Below, piece by piece: positions 11,276 to 23,603 of a DNA stretch of 64,000 nucleotides. The notes beneath the pieces are model-generated. The model did not search any database, was not told the origin of the DNA, and saw only the letters and a list, made by a program, of their open reading frames with translations. Location of the stretch: contig JAFMSR010000010.1 of the NCBI GenBank assembly GCA_022818135.1, positions 9,811,188 through 9,875,187 of the forward strand, in the 5' to 3' direction. The stretch comes from Saxidomus purpurata. Taxonomy: Eukaryota; Mollusca; Bivalvia; Venerida; Veneridae. Within the stretch, counting starts at the first letter, position 1. Each line of letters starts with the position of its first letter. The position numbers and the translations under genes were made by a program.

Positions 11276-14200
11276 TTTGTTTTCGCTTCTGCAGACGGAC
11301 GCGGCGTTCAGTAGCCATCGATTAAACCGAAAGAATCGTTTAATAAGAAATAAGACATTTTTCAAAATCTTTATTAGAAAATATTTACTTCACACAAGGA
11401 AAAATAATATGTTTATTTGGTTGAAATTCACGCCGTATCGAAAACGTGTAGTCAGTATAAACAAACACAAGTCCCGTGTCTATGAATGAAATAGTAGTTA
11501 GTCATGATATCAATGCCTACCTGCTTCAACTTGTACTGGGACAGAAATAACCAATCAGGAACGATTGTAGTTGTTCGAGTGTAACGGTATTGAAGATATA
11601 GATATCTATGTTTTAACGGCAGTAAAACATCATGCTAGATAAAATTTATCCAAAGAAATTAAAATATGTACTTTCTTAACCATCCTGTATCCTCCACTTT
11701 TAAAAAATTATCAATGTTATTTGGTTAACAATTACTTCTATTCATATTTTCACAAAATTAAAGTATTAACTTACAACCAACAACCTAAAACTAAGTCATA
11801 CTGGCAATATAATTAAACTTCAAATCATGACAAAAGAGTACAATGATGGCTTTATATCGCTCTGCATCATTTCTATTCATACCTATCTCTTCATTTTCAC
11901 AAAAATTTCATATTTTTTGCCAATGTGCTTCTCTTATAAACATAGGTCAAACTTAAATGATAGACGACACTTTTTGATACAGAGACGCTTGTCATAAACC
12001 TTTCGAGAGAGTTCACAAAAAGGCAGATCAGATAAAAAAAACACCAATAAAAATACAAACGTTATTAACTTCGAGATGTAGACCTTACAAAATGACATCT
12101 AAATGGCCAATTAAAAGAAATTACCAACACTTATCTACACTAAACTGTCCTGTACAATCCACTTAAAAGACACTTTAGAATTTATCTCGCACGTATCTTA
12201 GAATAAAATATATTTCATCTAAACATATCTGCCTAAAAGCCATAATGTTCTTGGACAGTAATTTGTGTACTTTGTTTTCACATATACGATAATATCTGGA
12301 AAATGATCTGACCATATCGAGACGTTGTAATACAATGTTCAGCTGTAAAGTGCAGAAACGTTAAAGTATATATATCTTATATTTATCTAAATAAAGTAGG
12401 GTTCTGTTTAAGCACACTGTTAACAAATATGTTAGGCTTGATAATTATCATTTTCAAATTTGTCAGCGACTATGCACGACCCATACGGTCAACATTTATG
12501 TTCTTAAGCCTTGATTTTATCGTCGAATATTTTTATTTTCGCTACTGTTATCTAAATGAACGGGAAGGCATTTTATTGTGGTCGTGCTTATTCAAGATAC
12601 TATCTGTTTGATCTTTAAACTGTGTAGTTTTGGATATTAGATGTAACGAAAATGGCTTGCTTTTGTAGATCTTATTTCGAATAAAGTTTTCGTTTAAGAT
12701 TTACCATCGAAATTTTTGGTCTTTGAAGTTCTCCATATATATTACTACAATGTTTCGATATTTACTAATCTTTATAAGCCGTTGTATATCGCGTAAAAGA
12801 AAGATACACAATACAGTATAAATCAAAAATGTTTCTTACATAGAATTCTAATGTTTTGTTTATGATACATTTGTAACTCCACCTACTTAGTTTGAGTTTT
12901 AACAACTTTTCAACGGCTTCACAGTAGTTTACTGACATATGGTTATTGATATGATCGATTCTACACGCCCACACGTAAAAGAAACTGTAGCTGTGTTCAT
13001 AGTCAGCAAGCATTGAGAGCATACGCGATTTTAACATCACGACCACAGAGGCTGCAATATGAATCTTTAATCATCAGCACCTGTGGCATGCTAAAAGAAA
13101 AACAGATTCCGATAATATGCGTCACGAATTCATATCAAAACGTTGGCAAAAAGCAATGTAATAATGATTGTTGTACAGTACAAAGTATAAATATGATACA
13201 TTTTGTACTTACGTTACTGAACAAATAGAAAGAAAAAACGTCCAATCACCAAATGCTATAATATTACCCGAAATGTTTATTTTACCAGTTTACTTAACAA
13301 GTGATAGTAGCGTAGCAGGGACCTAAACAGTGTAGTTTCGTCAAAAAAGAGCCTAGTGATTAATAACGTAGTGACTATATAATCAACTAGAAGGTAAACA
13401 ACAGAGCCTATACAACCAACCAGTGTCAGCCTAAATCATTTGATCACGAATGATACATTTTTTAAACCTATTGCATATATAGCATTAGTATTTATTTCCC
13501 GTAAAGTTTACTGCAAGGCTCAATTGCAAACTGTTTTGAAGTAGCGACTGATAATCTCCGATTTATTTGACACCTTCCGCCAACCCTAATAAATTTTTAC
13601 AAATTTCTACACGGCCATTCTTCCCTTGTTACAGTTGTTACAAGCCTTTTAACGATGTGTAAGCAATAAACTACACAGTTGCCGTTCGTAAAATGTTTTG
13701 GAAAGTATTTCGTCTAATCATCAAGCTTTTATTCGGTTCTTCTAACCAAGGAACCACGATCGTTCATCGGTATATTTCCCTAACAGCGTGAAGCCTAGTG
13801 TGTAAACTGCCGAACATGCGTATGAATAGGACGTTTCTACCTAACATTTTAATAGTTTAAAACTGCAAATTTTACGCAAAATTTAACTAGTAATTGTTTC
13901 CAAAGTCAGTGCTGTCTATAGCTTTTGACAGGCCTTATGATTGGTTTCGTATTATTAATATATCTTGTTATACTGACTCACACCCCTCACAAAAATTACG
14001 GACAGGGTGCACGTGTTTGCTGCGATTTTTTTGCCCCCTATTTTGTAATAGTGTGGTAAAAATATTCCCATTTGAAAGAAGGAACCAAAAATATAAAGAG
14101 AGGCAAAGTGCGCCACAGCACTTATTTTTAGGTAAAAAGATGTGTGCGCCTTGGGTCTTCTTGACAAAAATAGTAATGTCGGTAAGTGGATAGTACGTAT

Positions 14201-14460
14201 TTCTGTTTGATTGATTTTGTCTATTTTTAATCGAAAGCACATGTTAGTATTTCATTGGCCTTACAATACTCACGATCACGATCTATTAGATCAGAGAAGA
14301 CGCATATATGTATATGCTTTGAAGAAAGAGTATAGTAAAAAGATAACAAGAATTGAACATAAATTCAAAATATGGATGCATTTACATATTTATTTCTAAA
14401 ATAATCTGAAACAGGATCCTTACCCAAAATGGAAGAAGGGCTGTTTATTATATGTGGAGG
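11276..14460. other. AT-rich intergenic sequence, nothing recognised
   Basis: The open frames here are short, overlap on both strands and show no domain or splice context. Confidence 0.4.
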
Positions 14461-14499
14461 GGTAGGAGGGTTCAATGATATAGCTGTGAAGGTAGTACG

Positions 14500-15020
14500 A
14501 AGGACAATGTAGCCCTATATCGCTCACCTAGCTACCATCGACTTTTAAATGTAAATAATCGCATAAGTTTTGACCTGATGGTCATGATTTGAACAATAGT
14601 CATAGAGTTCCATTGAACAATGTAACAATCCAACATCTACGCTCTGGGCCTTGTGAGTTTAGAAAATATTCCTACTTAAGTCTATGTAGAATCAAATGAT
14701 CCCCAGGGAGGGGTCAATTTTCACCCGGATTCATGATTAAAACAATCTTGGTAGAAGTCAACAAGGCTCCATGCTAAATATCTAAGCTCTAAGCCTTGTG
14801 GTCTCTTAGAAGGTTTTTCAAGTGTTTGCTGTATAAGCCTAAAATTATGTGACACCCGAGAGGGGCTTACTTTGACCCCGGGGACGTTATTTGAACATTA
14901 TTGATAGGGGTCGACTAATTATTGCTACAGCTCTAAAACTGCAATCACTAATGGACCATAACGAAAGTCTCCCAATGGTTAGAAATTATGTTGTTAAAAG
15001 TCACTAAGTTTAGAGGGGCT
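14500..15020. repeat. Decayed bivalve-type interspersed repeat
   Basis: Phrases such as 'ccctatatcgctcacct', 'ttttgacctgatggtc', 'ccccagggaggggtc' and 'gggcttactttgacccc' mark the degenerate repeat blocks that are common between bivalve genes. The related 'aggtgagcgatataag' occurs near 25360 in the opposite orientation. There is no open frame. Confidence 0.5.
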
Positions 15021-15587
15021 CACAACGCCTGGATGAATTCCTTCTTATGCAAGGCAGAAACTAATTCCTTTTTGACACACGAATGCTCACACATATCTTT
15101 GGTCTGAAAATTGTATTCAACAAAATATTGAGTTGGCTCATGCGTAATAAACAAATATGCTTGTATGCCAGTCTTGCTTGTCATAAAGTGTATTTTAAAA
15201 GTACAAACATCATGTCTTTTAAGTTTCAAATAACCTACATAGGACAAAATGCTTTGTTGTAAATGAATGTCCAATGCTAATTCAATTCTTAAAACTTCAA
15301 ATTCAAATCATGAATGTACATTGTATATAAACTAAAATATATCGCCCCTTAGTGCAATAAGGTGACAAGTAGCATTTTTATGTTTTCTAGAAAATCGAAA
15401 TCGCATTTAAAAGTTCTACTTGCTAGTACTTGCCAGAAAATGAATATATTGCAATAACATCTTACATTGCTGTAGATATTGTGTAGTTATATGTACCCAA
15501 GGCTAACCTCATCAATTATGCATATTTAATTAATTTTGTGTTATGATACCTTTTAGCACTAAACAGTTTCTCAATATTAACATGGAA

Positions 15588-15740
15588 AAATGTACCATAT
15601 GACATATGGTTCCTTTTTGCTCCAAGCATTTGTCTTATGTTATGAATGCAAGAAAGTGCCATATGTCATTTGGTACCTTTTTGCCTAGTAAAAATTACAA
15701 AATGTACCAAGTGACAATATGGTACCTTTTAGCCCTAAAT
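15588..15740. repeat. Three direct copies of a palindromic ACCATATGACATATGGT-type unit
   Basis: Three units at about 15589, 15651 and 15700 share a TGTACCATATG...CATATGGTACCTTTTTGC plan, separated by unrelated AT-rich spacers. The core of each unit is itself close to an inverted repeat around CATATG. Copies differ by a few substitutions. Confidence 0.6.
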
Positions 15741-16232
15741 TAATTCAAATACCAAGGCTAAATATGATATTATAGTACATTTTGTCCGTCACAAACTATA
15801 AAGTGTATAATTATCAAGCAGTTATTCCGTTATAAAATACAATTTGACATATTGGGACATATTTCAGCCGTTGTTCATACAGTGTACTTGCACTGGTAAT
15901 TGTTTTCACAACATGATTATGTGTGTTCACTAAATGTCCGTGTCATCGTCTTCTGACTCAATCAGAACATAACCGATTGCTTTGTGTTTGGGGACAATGA
16001 TTCGTAATAGGCCTTGTACTCTTCTGGAATAATTTCTTTGTTACACAACTTGATCAGGTCAGTTTTACTCTTTCAACGATATAGGCAGTTTGGATTGATA
16101 ACACATACTCAAGTCTGAGTTATTATGTTGCCATTTGTTAGATTTTCGCTCTTTCCTTGTTGCTGGTGCTTGAACTTGAATTTCTATCTATTTATCTCTG
16201 AATACTGCCAACACCTTTCGCAAGGAGTGGTT

Positions 16233-16251
16233 GTTAATTTTTTTTTTTTTT

Positions 16252-16332
<81 letters not shown>

Positions 16333-18870
16333 TGTGTCTTTTTGGGGGGGGGGGGCGTTTTTGGTACAGTGGCATTCCCTGTTGTTTTTTTTTTTTTTAC
16401 AGGCAGGACTAAAGTACACGTCGGAAATGTTAGTATATAGTGAATAGTAAAAATCCTGGCAATGAACTGCTTGAACTGGTCAAGGTCAGGCAGAGTAGCA
16501 ATGTTACATTGGAGCTGGTTCCAAAGGGTGATACTATATGGGGAAAATGAGTACTTGTGGTAATCAGAGGTAACCTGTATCTGCCTTAGAGACAGTTGGT
16601 GCATGTGCCTGGTGAATCTGATAAGTGTTTTTTACGTAGGTTGGAAGTCTGATTACTACTATGTTGTGATATATTTTGTAGAACTTAATGAGCCTAGAGT
16701 CGAATCTCCTGTGCTGCAGGGACCGCCATCCCAGATCACCTGCATGGCTGTTACACTCGAGAGAGAGAGGAATAGTAACGTTTTACCCACCGTTTTGCAC
16801 GCCTCTGGACTATCTCTATCTTATTGATATTGATTTTTGTTTCAGGGCCCCAGATGGTAGAAGCATATTCTACCTGTGGCCGGACAAAGGATTTGTATGC
16901 CAGTTCTTTTACTTTTTCATTGCTGTTAGTTATATTTCGTTTGATAAATCCCAGAGTCCTGTTGGCATTGGTTATTATCCTTGAGATATGAGTATTATTG
17001 TTCAGATCTGAGGATAAATTTAGACCAAGATATTTAGCATTAGGGACAGGGTCGAAGGCTTGGCCATGAAGATAGTATTCAGTTTTAATGACATTTTTAT
17101 TTTTAGTGACGTGTAGCACTTGACATTTTGACGGGTTAAACTCCATGTTCCACTGCTTCTCCCAGACCTGCATCTTGTCAAGATCTTGTTGAAGGAGTGA
17201 GGGTCTGAGAGTGAGTTGATAGTGAGGTATACCGCAGTGTCATCTGCAAAGATTCGAACTTGGGATTAAGAAAAAGCAGAAGGAAGCTGATTAATGTAGA
17301 TTAAGAAGCAGAAGGGCCAAAGAACGGAGCCTTGGGGGATCCCAGAAGTAACAGGAACTTCTTTGGAACAATCACCGTCTAGGACAACAGTCTTGCTTCG
17401 ACCAATCAGAAAAAAGCGTATCCAGTTGAGAATTTGTGGAGAGACGCCATATTATTGAAGAGCGTGGAGAAGTTTGAGGTAGTTGGCCTTGTCAAATGCC
17501 TTACTGAAATCCAAAAGAATAAGGTATGTTTGTTTACCAGAAGCAATGTTGTTGGCAAGGTAGTCTGTTAACTCAATTAGTTGTGTTTCGCAAGAACGCC
17601 TCTCTCTGAATCCATGTTGGAGGCCATGAATTATGTTAAAGGTGTTGAGGTGTGAGGATAGATGAGAGGCAAAGATATGTTCGAGAGTTTGACAGAGGAT
17701 ACAGGTAAGGGAGATAGGCCGATAGTTAGCTGGGTCACTGGTGTCACCTTTTTATATATTGGGCACACGTTTGCCCTTGTCCAGTCACGGGGAATGTTAC
17801 CAGGTGACAAAGATTTCTATAAGAGAACGGTTATGATTTCTGCAATTTCATGCCTCTGCTCCTTCAGCACAGTTGGTCTGATCTGATCTTGGCCTGCTGC
17901 TTTGTTGGCTTTGAGGTTGGCAAGAAGTTTAACAACACCGGATTTGCTGATAGACATCTCATGCATCTGAGGATATGTACAGTATTCCGTAGGGTTGAGG
18001 TATCTTAATTTCTGGATACATTTTTGTTTCAAGAATAACTGTGATGTTCCAGAGAACACTCATTGAAACTGACAGTTTAGTATGTTAGCCTTGTCGGTAT
18101 TATTTGATTTAAGAATGCCTTTTATTTTATCTTTAAGTGGGAAACATTTTGAGTGTCTTGTTTGGATTTTTGTATAAATGTGTATAGTTTGTTAGTAGAT
18201 AATTTACTGTGTGTGTCAGTGCCATCATTATCAGCTATATCAAGAATGTTTTCTAGGTAGGAATTGTAAGATTGTTTGATTTTTGTTTAAATAAGAGCTT
18301 TTATTTTCTTGAATTTATTCCACTGTTCATGACTAGTTTCTTTTTTCTTTGCTTTTTGATACCGGTGGTCTCTTTTATGAATTAACTTTTTTTATTCCCT
18401 TTGTTACCCAGGGTAAACACTTTTTGGTTCCAATTTCTTTTCAATGGTACATATTTTGATATTCCATCTTCAATTATATTTTTGAATCAAGCCGATAGGT
18501 CGCCAACTGAAAGAGAGCCTGATTGCTGTGTTATTTCTTGGCTAGGGATTGGCATAAAAGTCCTAAATTCTGGCCAATTTGCTTTATTATAGAGGTGGCA
18601 GATTCGAGGCTTTTGCTTAAGAATAGTTGGCCTTACATTGACTATTTTAGAAATGACATCATGGTCAGTGATACCTGGGCTTATTTAAACTTTGTTAACA
18701 CGAGTATGGTTTGAAGTTAGGAAAATGTCTTGTATACTTTGGTTTCTGGTATTTTCGCTAACCATCTGTGTGATGCAGTGATCTTCCAGGACCTTCAGGA
18801 ACTTATCATACACTGTACTGGTGCCGCAGCCTGGTTTAAAAGCAGGAGTATGTTCGGAGTCCCATGTCAA
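16233..18870 (-). mobile_element. Degenerate non-LTR retrotransposon (jockey/CR1-like LINE), 5'-truncated
   Basis: Read on the minus strand, the order is as follows. At 18870-18685 there is the C-terminal part of an endonuclease (SIQDIFLTSNHTRVNKV). The start of the reverse transcriptase is at about 17960-17850 (VVKLLANLKANKAAGQDQIR). Next come GIPQGSV near 17345-17321, the catalytic FADD at 17250-17239, and the post-catalytic region with FNPSKCQVLHV and YLGLNLSSDL (17173-16751). The C-terminal tail LWNQLQCNIATLPDLDQF (about 16520) is followed by a long poly-A. At least one frameshift lies just after FADD, and stops interrupt other segments. It is an inactive copy. The clade cannot be fixed without a tree. 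Confidence 0.85.
16239..16331 (-). repeat. Poly-A tail (poly-T on the plus strand) of the LINE
   Basis: Almost uninterrupted T on the plus strand, directly beyond the C-terminal end of the LINE reading frame on the minus strand, as expected for a retrotransposed poly-A tail that later expanded. It is followed by a G-run and the motif GCGTTTTTGGTACAGTGGCA, which recurs beside the TG microsatellite at 37.17 kb. Confidence 0.8.
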
Positions 18871-19009
18871 CTAATTCCTCACTGTTAAACGTGTAATTCA
18901 CTATAACAAAGTGACTGTCGTCTGAACTTTCTTATCTGCATCCACTTTATTTTCAGCCAATTTACCCGATGTCCCGTAGTGGAGATCTTTAGATTTGGGC
19001 AATACTTTT
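18401..19009. other. Decayed LINE endonuclease region and flank
   Basis: The right part of the LINE runs to about 18870. Between it and the DUF7869-like relic there is only AT-rich sequence. The endonuclease N-terminus (expected above 18870) is missing, so the LINE is truncated at its 5' side. Confidence 0.4.
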
Positions 19010-19384
19010 TTACGAAATATTAAAGTCAAAAATGTTATTGAACTTCATTGGTATCGCAAGATATGGGTTGCCTTTTCTAGCCATTGCCATTACCGTACAC
19101 CTTTGTGATGGTACATAAACTACTGTGATTTTCCTGGCGCCCTCAATGGTGGCATACACCGAATCGCATTCTATCTGCGAATAGACAGAGACAAGAAATT
19201 TGTGACTGATCTCTAAAGTTGGAACCTGCGACATGGCATACAGATGAGACGCAGTCACAAACTGATTTCTGTTCTTTCCTCCGCATGCGTCTGAGAAATA
19301 ACCTATTTCTTTAACACCTGATGTTTGGCATTTCACAGGACTCTCTTTAACACTGTGTTTCATCCCACATACGGCAGAACACAT
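19010..19384 (-). pseudogene. DUF7869-like transposon-associated protein fragment
   Basis: The minus-strand frame of about 124 codons contains YFSDACGGKNRNQFVTASHL, then a block like SHKFLVSVYSQIECDSVYAT. This SD(A/N)CGGKNRN...H(K/R)FL...G/Y(H/S)SQ.ECDS.(H/Y)ATIE plan is what I recognise from the DUF7869 family, a nuclease-like domain repeated in many invertebrate genomes and probably transposon-encoded. It is an isolated fragment without start, partner domain or termini. The acidic residues and the ECDS block are still visible. Confidence 0.6.
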
Positions 19385-20028
19385 ATATGTGTTCTTTCAC
19401 GGGAATTTGTCTGCTCTTTTTGACCACATTTTTTATATTTAGATCAAGTGGCAAATATTCCTTTTTTGTGTTTTTCCGTGTGTAGTGCGACTTCGTTCTT
19501 TTACATAGTAAATGTTCTCTTCAAAGAGCTTAGCTTGTTTTTAAAATGTTATATCCTGTAAAATGACTCCCCACCTTTATTTAATGTAAAAATGATTATA
19601 CACATAAATTACATTTACAAACTAGATCATGTAGACGGTAGGAGCTCTCTTTTTTATATCTTTACAAAAATCTTAATTGCAGTTTTACAAAGTATAAAAC
19701 AGCGTATGCATCACTAGTAACATACTGAAGGAAAACATGTTTGGTTCGACAATTTTACGCTTGGTTTTCTTTTTACACAAAACTATGCGACATAAAATTT
19801 CGTATAGACATTTCATGTAACCCAACCCATATCAAACCAGACGTTGGCACACTCAAAGTAGTCTCAATGCCTTATGATACTATGCCAAAGTACGGCTTCT
19901 CAAGTTGTTTTTCTTTCTTTTTTTAAGTTGGTAATATACGACAGACTTCGTTATTTCGGAGCACATGATTGTTCTTCTGACTCCGAATGGTTCAGCTGTT
20001 TAAAATGATAATTTGTTGAGCTACTTGT
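19385..20028. other. AT-rich intergenic sequence, nothing recognised
   Basis: No supported feature. Confidence 0.4.
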
Positions 20029-20100
20029 GCTGCTCGCTCTCAGTTACTGTTGAAAACAATATTTTTCACAAAAATTGAAATTCTTATTCATAATTCTAAC
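20029..20100. repeat. Dispersed repeat, copy B
   Basis: A second copy of the repeat described at about 8625: GCTGCTCGCTCTCAGTTA, then GTTGAAAA and an A/T-rich tail. Confidence 0.6.
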
Positions 20101-20639
20101 ACAAGTGGCTGCTTTTCTATATAAACATATAGGGAAAAGCCTGTATTTTATTTTACGATAAAAACTTCTTCAAATTTCAACCCTATAATCATTCATCTTT
20201 TTATCGAAACTATCCATCTAATTTTATGATGTTTTGATGAAAGAAAATACTTTTTGTGGCAACAATTATAAAATATTTACTGTAGCTTCAGTTTACCGTG
20301 CTATCGTACCAGATCTTAAACACATTATGATTTTGATGTGTATGGATATTAAATGGAGACGTTTTTCTCTTTATCTCGGTCTCAAAAATTTAGATTCATT
20401 CATCATATTATAATCACCTTTTTCAAATTTGTTGTCGCCAAGCAGAACAAAAGTCCTTAGCATATTGCCCTTGCTTATACTAATCCTTGCAATATATATT
20501 CGGCATATAACCTTCTGGCAATGCGAATATGTTTAAAGGACTTCTATACATAGATTATTTCTTAAATGTATAATAAAGATAATCGTATTTTTGACTGTTA
20601 TTTGTAAATTAATAAAATGGTAAACCTTACTCCAGTTAC

Positions 20640-20830
20640 TTTGTAATGATTTATACTGTAGAAATAACTGTTTTATAATTTTGATATTTGCGACTGTATA
20701 TACGGTTTTTAATGGTCGCAAATATTTTTAACGGCGACGGCGTTAGCCGGAGCTGTTAAAACTGTTTGCGACCATTAAAACCGTATATACGGTCGCAAAC
20801 ATCAAAATCACTTAATAGTTATCCCTTTTC
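20640..20830. repeat. Nested palindromic repeat, copy 1
   Basis: The unit folds at two levels. Each half is bounded by TTTGCGAC and GTCGCAAA around GTATATACGG...TTTTTAATG, and the two halves are themselves inverted copies joined by a GC-rich turn (GGCGACGGCGTTAGCCGG). Related copies follow at about 21255-21425, 21780-21860 and 22045-22150. Confidence 0.75.
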
Positions 20831-20953
20831 TAACGCACAATGCGTCTAAAAGCGAAAATTAAAACGCTGTTCGAATTTTGCGACTATATAAACGTTATTA
20901 ATTTAAACGACGTTACCAATCAGAAACGACGTTACATCGGTACAGCGTTAGAA
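20828..20953. repeat. Short element with terminal inverted repeats TTCTAACGC/GCGTTAGAA
   Basis: A 126-bp segment begins TTCTAACGC and ends GCGTTAGAA, directly following the nested palindrome. A related but diverged copy with CTAACGC/GCGTTAG ends is at 21857-21970. A MITE-like structure is likely. Confidence 0.55.
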
Positions 20954-21234
20954 AGAATCATTATTTGCGAACACTTGTGCTGCTATTTACATTTTATTAA
21001 TCGAGAATCTTTTAAAATGTGATTTCCGAATAACTTTTAATCCATATGCAAACTCTGGCAAAAATAATGTATGGTATTTAAAAGACGCTTGATCTATGTA
21101 AACTAGTCATCAGGGGAGTTGCTACGCCCTTCTTGTTAGGGATGTTACCAATGAAGATTTGTTACATTCAAGCCTGTGGTAAGTGAACACAGACACGAAA
21201 GTATATGAAGGGTAACGTTGTTACGCCGATTCTG

Positions 21235-21480
21235 ATTGTGTACGTCATTTAAATGGTACTATAGGAATAACTGTTTTGTAATGTTGATATTTGCGACTGT
21301 ATATACGGTTTCTAATGGTCGCAAATATTTTTAACGGCGACAGCGTTAGCCGGAGCTGTTAAAACTGTTTGCGACCATTAAAACCGTATATACGGTCGCA
21401 AATGTCAAAATCACTAAATAGTTAACCCTTTTCTAACACACAATGTGTCTAAATGCGATATTTAAAACGCCGTTCGAATT
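21235..21480. repeat. Nested palindromic repeat, copy 2
   Basis: This repeats the 20640-20830 unit, preceded by GTACGTCATTTAAATGGTAC and followed by a partial CTAAC...-type module that breaks off at the neighbouring SINE. It is nearly identical to copy 1 in the central GC-rich turn. Confidence 0.7.
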
Positions 21481-21484
21481 TTGT

Positions 21485-21712
21485 CCTGTATATACTAATT
21501 TATTTATTCTCGATTGCGAAACAAGTTCTTACAACGAGAGACTCATTTCATATGGAGTCAACCTCGAAGAGAGAGAGGCAATGTGGAATTATTTGTGTCT
21601 TGCATAAGGACACGACCAACATGGCTATGGTAGGGGTCTAACCCGGGGACCTTCGATCCTGAGGCAAACACGCTACCACTGCGCCACGTCGGCTCCACCA
21701 ACTCTTTTTCCT
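21485..21712 (-). mobile_element. tRNA-derived SINE, copy 1
   Basis: On the minus strand the element starts with a tRNA-like head: A-box TGGCGCAGTGG and B-box-like GGTTAGACCC, separated by about 35 bases. The body holds TGTCCTTATGCAAGACAC and CACATTGCCTCTC, then an AATAAATAAATTAGTATATA-type A/T-rich end. The tRNA head, body and short A/T tail are the SINE plan. It resembles copy 2 at 22383-22645 over its full length. Confidence 0.75.
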
Positions 21713-21754
21713 GTATAAACGACAAGCGTTTTGATTTTCGCATTAAGATGCATT

Positions 21755-21975
21755 GTGTACGTCATTTAAATAGTACTATAGGAATAACGGTTTTGTAATT
21801 TTGATATTTGCGACTGTATATACGGTTTTAATGGTCGCAAATATTTTTAACGACTACTAACGCACAATGTGTCTAAATGCGATATTTAAAACGCCGTTCG
21901 AATTTTGCGACTATATATAGGATATTTAATAGTCGCAAATTTAAACGACGTTACGTCGGTACTGCGTTAGAAAAA
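21755..21975. repeat. Nested palindromic repeat, copy 3, with internal deletion
   Basis: It starts with the same GTACGTCATTTAAATAGTAC leader as copy 2 and keeps the left half-palindrome. It then jumps to a CTAACGC...GCGTTAG module (21857-21970) containing its own GCGACTAT...ATAGTCGC pair. The right half of the large palindrome is missing. Confidence 0.65.
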
Positions 21976-22044
21976 AATGTATATAGTCAGCGCATTGTAT
22001 ATCATTGTGTTTTAGGAAAGGTTTAACAATTCAGTAAGTACAAC

Positions 22045-22150
22045 ATGTGCGACAGTATATACGGTTTTTAATGATCGCAGACAGTTTTAAGGGCTCTAGC
22101 CATCGCAAGTACAAGTGAAACATTTTCGCCGATTAAAAACCGAATATACA
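22045..22150. repeat. Decayed nested palindrome, copy 4
   Basis: TGCGACAGTATATACGGTTT followed by TTAATGATCGCAGACAGTTT is a worn half unit of the same family, with a weak right arm near 22120-22150. Confidence 0.5.
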
Positions 22151-22382
22151 TTAACAAATATCAAGCTTACAACACTGTAAAGGTCTCTGCAGCACAATTA
22201 TAAAGCAGCTCTTGTTTTACTTAGAAAACTGTCTGAGGAAAAGACAGGAAAGTAACTTTATCTGTATCAAAAACATTCAGTCTGTCTTTGCTTTTTAAAT
22301 CGGCTGGTATATGTTAGAAATATCGCAGTAAGTATTTCAATGATATTGCAGAAAATAAGAAAGCTTTCTGACAACTCTTTTT

Positions 22383-22645
22383 CCTGTATATACTAATTTA
22401 TTTATTCTCGATTGCGAAACAAGTTCTTACAACTTAGATTAATCGCTCTCGAGACTCATTCCAGATGGAGTCAACTTCGAAGAGAGAGGCAATGTGGAAT
22501 TATTTGTGTCGTGTCTTGCCTAAGGACACTACCAACATGGCTATGGAAGGGGTCGAACCCGGGGCCCTTCGATCCTGAGGCGAACACGCTACCACTGCAC
22601 CACGTCGGCTTCACCTACCACTGCGCCACGCCGGCTCCACCAACT
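22383..22645 (-). mobile_element. tRNA-derived SINE, copy 2, with duplicated head
   Basis: Same family and orientation as 21485-21712, but with a better B-box (GGTTCGACCCC on the minus strand). The first 26 or so bases of the tRNA head (GGTGGAGCCGGCGTGGCGCA) are tandemly duplicated with three differences. The element lies between CAACTCTTTTTCCTGTA (22374-22390) and CAACTTTTTTTCCTGTA (about 22640-22656), which looks like a 17-bp target-site duplication with one mismatch. Confidence 0.75.
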
Positions 22646-22659
22646 TTTTTTCCTGTAGA

Positions 22660-23603
22660 AACGACAGTCATGAAAACGAAAGAAAGGCATATGTCAACAT
22701 TGTTTTAGTGTGAATATGGTTTTATCATTATCTTATCAGTAAATTCATTTTATTAAATAAGTAAATTCAAAGTGATCCCGGGACTCTTACCCTATATTGA
22801 ATTTGTCTGCGGTTCCTGAGAACTAGCCCTAGCAAGAATCAACAAAAGTGCTACATGTTTATACACGACTCAGCTTAGCCGGAACGTGATAATTGGCATT
22901 TTAGCCCGAATGCTTTTATAAGACTGTTGGCCAGTTATATACGTCCCGGCCCGGCTCTGTCGTGAATTAATTCTTTAATAGATACCTTCCATTTATATTC
23001 AGTATGATTGTCTGATACGACGGTCAATACTATGTGCACGAGTTACAGATACTAGCAAAAAAGCCTGGTAATGCACAAATCACGTTAACTTTGTTCCGTA
23101 ATAATATTTTTCCTCTCTACAGAGCCATTTCACGGAAATTGATGGAATAAGGCAAAACTCCGTAGATATATCAAAAGTCATAATGCTCATATAAAAAGGA
23201 CTTTGTTTAATATAAATTCATGTTCAAATGCTTTGTTTAGATTTGTTCATATGTCTATCATTATTCAAATTGTGAAAAAAACCTATTTATAGTAAAATTG
23301 TACTGTTGAATAACATATTTGGTTCAGTAATTTTGAGTTGAATTGTTCGCTCTCCTAAAACTAACATGAGGTATGACAGTGTTTAACGTAGCTAAATTAT
23401 TTGTCATTTATTTGCGGACTGAAATTGGTGTTGCTGAGAAGTTAGTGTACTTTTCTTAGATAACGAATCATGTTACTTTAAGGATTATATTTATTAAATT
23501 TTGGCGTCAAGAACACTAAATACATTCTTCCCACTATGGTAGGTCAGATGCAATATACAGATGCATTATTTTATGTTCTGCAACAGGTAGAAAAGTTTTT
23601 ATG
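22660..23603. other. AT-rich intergenic sequence, nothing recognised
   Basis: No supported feature. Confidence 0.4.

Noticed and set aside
16188..16604. 138-codon minus-strand frame rich in lysine, and the phenylalanine-rich plus-strand frame
   Set aside because: The lysine and phenylalanine runs are translations of the LINE poly-A tail; only the first part (the RT C-terminus) is real LINE sequence.
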